From assembly GCF_020497125.1 (NCBI RefSeq), contig NC_059072.1:304252781-304316780 (forward strand): 64,000 bases of DNA. Reading direction: 5' to 3'. This DNA comes from Mauremys mutica. Lineage: Eukaryota; Chordata; Testudines; Geoemydidae. The notes beneath the pieces are model-generated. The model had not been told where the DNA came from and did no database searches. It saw only the letters and a program-made list of their open reading frames with translations. The translations under genes and the position numbers were made by a program. This document shows, piece by piece, positions 60,111 through 64,000 of this stretch (its first letter is position 1; each line of letters starts with the position of its first letter).

Positions 60111-62227
60111 GGGTACGTCTACACTACGGGACTATTCCGAATTTGCATAAACCGGTTTTGTAAAACAGATTTTATAAAATCGAGTGCACGCGACCACACT
60201 AAGCACATTAATTCGGTGGTGTGCGTCCGCGGTCCGAGGCTAGCGTCGATTTCTGGAGCGTTGCACTGTGGGTAGCTATTCCCTAGCTATCCCATAGTTC
60301 CCGCAGCCTCCCCCGCCCCTTGCAATTTCTGGGTTGAGATCCCAGTGCCTGATGGGGCAAAAATCATTGTCGCGGGTGGTTCTGGGTAAATGTCGTCAGT
60401 CACTCCTTCCTCCGGGAAAGCAATGGCAGACAAGCATTTCGCGGCTTTTTTCCCTGGATTGCCCTGGCAGATGCCATAGCATGGCAATCATGGAGCCTGT
60501 TTTGCCTTTTGTGACTATCACCGTATGTGTGCTAGATGCCGCTGACAGAGGCGATTCGGCAGCGCTACACAGCAGCATGCATTTGCTTTTGCATGACAGC
60601 AGAGATGGTTACCAACCATACTGTACCATCTACCAATCCATAAATTGGTAAAAAGATGATCATGGTTACCAGTCCTTTTGCACTGCGCCATCTGTTGCTG
60701 TCATAAGTGCCCCTGGCTGCTCTTAGCCAGGGGCGCAAAAGCCAAAATTGGGAATGACTCCCTGAGTCAATCTCTCCTTTATGGTATCAAAAACCAGAAT
60801 CAGTCCTGCCTAGAATATGGGCAAGTGTACTGGAGAACCACTGTATCATAGAACCAGAGAGCACAGCTGCTCTGTGTCAGATCCTGCAGGAATGATGAGC
60901 TGTATGCTATTCACAGGGGGTGCTCCTGCAACAACCCCACCTGTTGATTCCGTTCTTCCCACAGCCTTCCTGGGCTACCATAGCAGTGTCCCCCCACTTG
61001 TGTGATGAAGTAATAAAGAATGCAGGAATAAGACACAGTGACTTGTTAGTGAGAAATGAGTGGAAGGCAGCCTCCAGCTGCTATGATAGTCCAGACAGGA
61101 CAGTAAGAAGTGTGGAGGAGAGGAGCCCAACATCCCTCTGCTAGTCCAGGGGCAATTGAATCTTTTCTTTACACATGAAGGGTGGGGTCTGATGAAGCTC
61201 AGCCCCCTGTTGCTATGATGAAGATGGTTATCAACCATACTGCACCATCTACCATGAAAAATTAGGTGCACTTGACATTGGGGGACCTGACAGATGCTAG
61301 TCGGCATGGTTACCAGTCCTTTTGCACTGCACCACGTGCCAAAAAGCTCATGATGATGAGGACGGGTACCAGTCGTTTTGCACCATCAGCCACCCATGGC
61401 AGGGGGGAGCAAGGATGTTGGTGTTGAGTGCTGCAGCATCGCGTCTATCTGCAGCATTCAGTAAAGATAGGGTGACATGTTAAATAGTCACGAGAGGATT
61501 TTTTCCCTTTTACTTCTGGGGTGGGTGGGGGGGGGGTGTACATTGCCGAGCTATGCCCTGAACTACCATGGACACTGTTTGTTTGACCCTAGAGGCACTT
61601 GGAGCTCAGCCAAGAATGCAAATGCTTTTCGGAGACTGCAGGAACTGTGGGATAGCTTGAGTCCTCCAGTCCATGAGCGTCCATTTGATTCTTTGGCTTT
61701 CCGTTACGCTTGTCACGCTGCAGTGCACTGAGTCCCTGCTATGGCATCTGTCTGGAGAATTTTTAAAAATGATTCTGAATTTCGTCTTCTATAACGGAGC
61801 GCTGATAGAACGGATTTGCCTGCCCTTACTGCGATCACATCTGCATGGTCCATGCTGGAGATCTTTTTTTTATTTTGATTTCGGACTGCATCGCCACCCG
61901 TGCTCCACGCTGGGCAAACAGGAAATATTCAAAAGTTCGCGGGGCTTTTCCTGTCTACCTGGCCACTGCATCCGAGTTCAGATTGCGGTCCAGAGCGGTC
62001 AGTGGTGCACTGTGGGATAGCACCCGGAGGCCAATACCGTCGATTTGCGGCCACACTAACCCTAATCCGATATGGCAATTCCGATACTAGCGCTACTCCT
62101 CTCGTTAGGGAGGAGTACAGAAACCGGTTTAAAGAGCCCTTTATATCGATATAAAGGGCCTCTTGGTGTGGACGGGTGCAGCGTTAAATCCTAAAACCGG
62201 TTTAAACGCGTAGTGTAGACCAGGCCC
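60111..62227. mobile_element. 2.1-kb terminal-inverted-repeat DNA element
   Basis: The left end reads 'gggtacgtctacactacg' and 'cataaaccggttttg'. The right end reads the inverted 'aaaccggtttaaacgcgtag' and 'tgtagaccaggccc'. Internal motifs such as 'ggttaccagtccttttgcac' occur three times (near 60664, 61309 and 61364, the last with one mismatch). It encodes no recognisable transposase. The superfamily and TSD are unclear. Confidence 0.78.
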
Positions 62228-64000
62228 AAGCCTCTCACAGCTCCTAGTGTGAAGTCCCCACACATGCTCCAGCCCAGACTTCCCCCTAGTGGCCACTCTC
62301 AGCTGCTCTGGCTAGGAGGGGAGGATGAGCGGTCACTGGAACTCAGAACAGGGAGCCTGTCTCCTCTGAGTGCTCAATGACCTGTCTTGCTGGTATTCAC
62401 ACAGTGTGAAGGAGGAAGCCATCTGATTCTAAAGCAGAGGGGACAAAAGCTGGACTGGGGTGAAGGAAAGGAGAGATTTGTACAAGAAGTGAGTGAGACT
62501 GGAACTGGGGGCAGGAGAGAAACTGGGATTGGCTGGGCAAGGAGACTGGGGCTTGGATGAGCAGCCTGAGGAGTAAAGACTAGGACTGGCTAGTCGAGAA
62601 TTGACTGGGATGAGGAGCCCAGGGTGGAGCAGGGACAAGAAAGGACAGAACACGGACAGGTTTGAAGGTGAAAGACAGAACAGAAAGAAAACACTGGGCC
62701 CATGAGAGAACACTGCCCTCCAGAGCCTGGAATTGAACCCACAGTTCTTAAGTCTCACCATTCCTCTGCTCCAAACAAAGAGCTCTATGCAGTGGAGCTG
62801 AAAGTTCCAACCCTGCTATTGACCAATGTGAGTGTTGAATTTATATTTTTCAATTGCTTAAAAAACAAAATCTAGAAAATTATATACCCCTTCTCCCAAA
62901 CCTCTGTGTAAAGAACTTTATAAATATTGCAAAATCAAACTCTCAAAAATTACAAAATACCAGGATCAAGGTTGCCTCTGAAACCTTAATTCAGCATCCT
63001 TATGCATATGTATTATGACTCAGTCTTTAATTACACAATCACATACTACTTTTGCCACATTTTCTAACTTTTGAGTGCTTGACATTGCAATCTTAATCGT
63101 GTTCTTTTAACAGATTTTGTGTGTTTAATTAAATCGAAGTGTGGCTATTGATCACATGTGAGCAACTCATTGCATAATAAATTTGGAATTTTAATCCCAT
63201 ATCCACAAGATATTATTTCATGTGAACTAGTGCATTTATAGATCAGGACCTGGTTTTTCACTTACTCCCTGGTTTACACCAGTGGAACGCCAATGACTTC
63301 AATGGATTGGCTTCTGATTTACACTGGTACAAGGGAGTGGAGAATTGGGTATTTCTTACTACCAGTTTTAAAGACAATCATGTATAGCTAAGTGACTCCA
63401 GAATATTGGGGACTACAGTGAAATAAAAGGTGTTGAAAACAGCATGACACAGGTGATGAGGCAAAACCGTAGTGAGTATAAATAAACAAGATTTTTGTGA
63501 CTTAAGAGGTACTTTAACAACCTCTTCTTCCCTCAGTTTTCTGCTTTGTACGATTGGCTGGATTGCCTGACTAGCAATAAAATACTGCTAAAGGCTGGAT
63601 ATAAAGCAAAAGAGTTGCAATCAAGCAGCTTTAGGATATCATCACCTGACATTGTCTTTTATTAATTTGCTGGTGGTTGCATGCAGCAGAATGACTTGTT
63701 AAGTTCCAGATGGGCATAAGCCACAAAATTCACATCTGGATTTCAAGCACCCTCAAAGTTCCAAGGTGTTGTTTTGGCCTCGCGGATGGATAGGATGGGA
63801 TTTGCACCCAGCCTTGCCCTAACTCTGTTCCCATCATTGATAAAATTCCCACCGACTTCAGTGGGAGCATCTAGGCCAGAGTGCAGCACTATTGAAAATC
63901 TCTCCCAGAGGGTCTGTATTTGAAATTCAGATTTGGGTTCTGACCCCGCCATTGAAGATCAACACCCTTCTCTACCTAATATATCTGCTGCAAAATATCC

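Larger units (their letters stand above)
55693..64000. other. Upstream flank or 5' intron of ERICH6B; no further exon found
   Basis: Apart from the transposons listed separately, I see no splice-bounded exon that fits the phase needed (an exon ending with one base). The first coding exon is either short and missed or lies beyond the window. No promoter is recognisable. Confidence 0.45.

Noticed and set aside
62690..62770. tRNA-like string (minus strand) with 'gggttcaattcc'
   Set aside because: No full cloverleaf can be drawn and the surrounding sequence looks repeat-like; not a tRNA gene.
1..64000. CRISPR arrays, operons, phage or toxin-antitoxin systems
   Set aside because: No regularly spaced short repeats, no dense coding and no ribosome-binding-site spacing. 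The window is clearly vertebrate nuclear DNA.

Overview
This is a vertebrate nuclear window, not a prokaryotic one. It has long AT-rich introns, consensus GT/AG splice sites, CR1-type LINE remnants, many non-autonomous hAT-type DNA elements with 8-bp target-site duplications (TSDs), MIR-like SINE fragments and foldback repeats. The repeat mix (CR1 3' ends, foldback repeats carrying 'GGGTAGCCGTGTTAG', and hAT copies ending in CAGGG...CCCTG) points to a sauropsid, most likely a turtle. That assignment is inference. The continuous ORFs are mostly chance or repeat-derived, and the real genes are split into short exons.

Region 1-10.3 kb (+ strand) holds the last six coding exons of COG3, a lobe A subunit of the conserved oligomeric Golgi tethering complex. 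They encode about the last 185 residues in matching splice phases and stop at 10348. Region 10.35-14.78 kb is 3' UTR/intergenic sequence with several AATAAA signals and no gene.

Region 14.8-55.7 kb (- strand) holds a large, convergently transcribed gene of the ERICH6/FAM194 family. I call it ERICH6B because in human that gene lies next to COG3, tail to tail. I built the model by hand. Ten exons from 55692 down to 27493 join without a phase break into about 370 residues: an acidic N-terminal part, a Cys/Pro segment and a charged helical segment. The two C-terminal exons (16478-16706 and 14785-15009) carry the unmistakable FAM194 domain end. Exons between them are uncertain: I see one or two candidates, and an in-frame TAG directly before the donor of exon 27493-27671. 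This is either a terminal splice variant or a sign of decay. The first coding exon was not found and may lie beyond the window.

The rest is intron or flank filled with repeats, several nested: a CR1 inside a hAT element, a hAT element inside a CR1, and a CR1 inside an LTR-like unit. A 2.1-kb terminal-inverted-repeat element lies near 60-62 kb. I found no CRISPR array, operon, rRNA or functional tRNA, and no clearly new gene system. The most useful leads are the unresolved ERICH6B domain exons and the foldback repeats with 12-bp TSDs.
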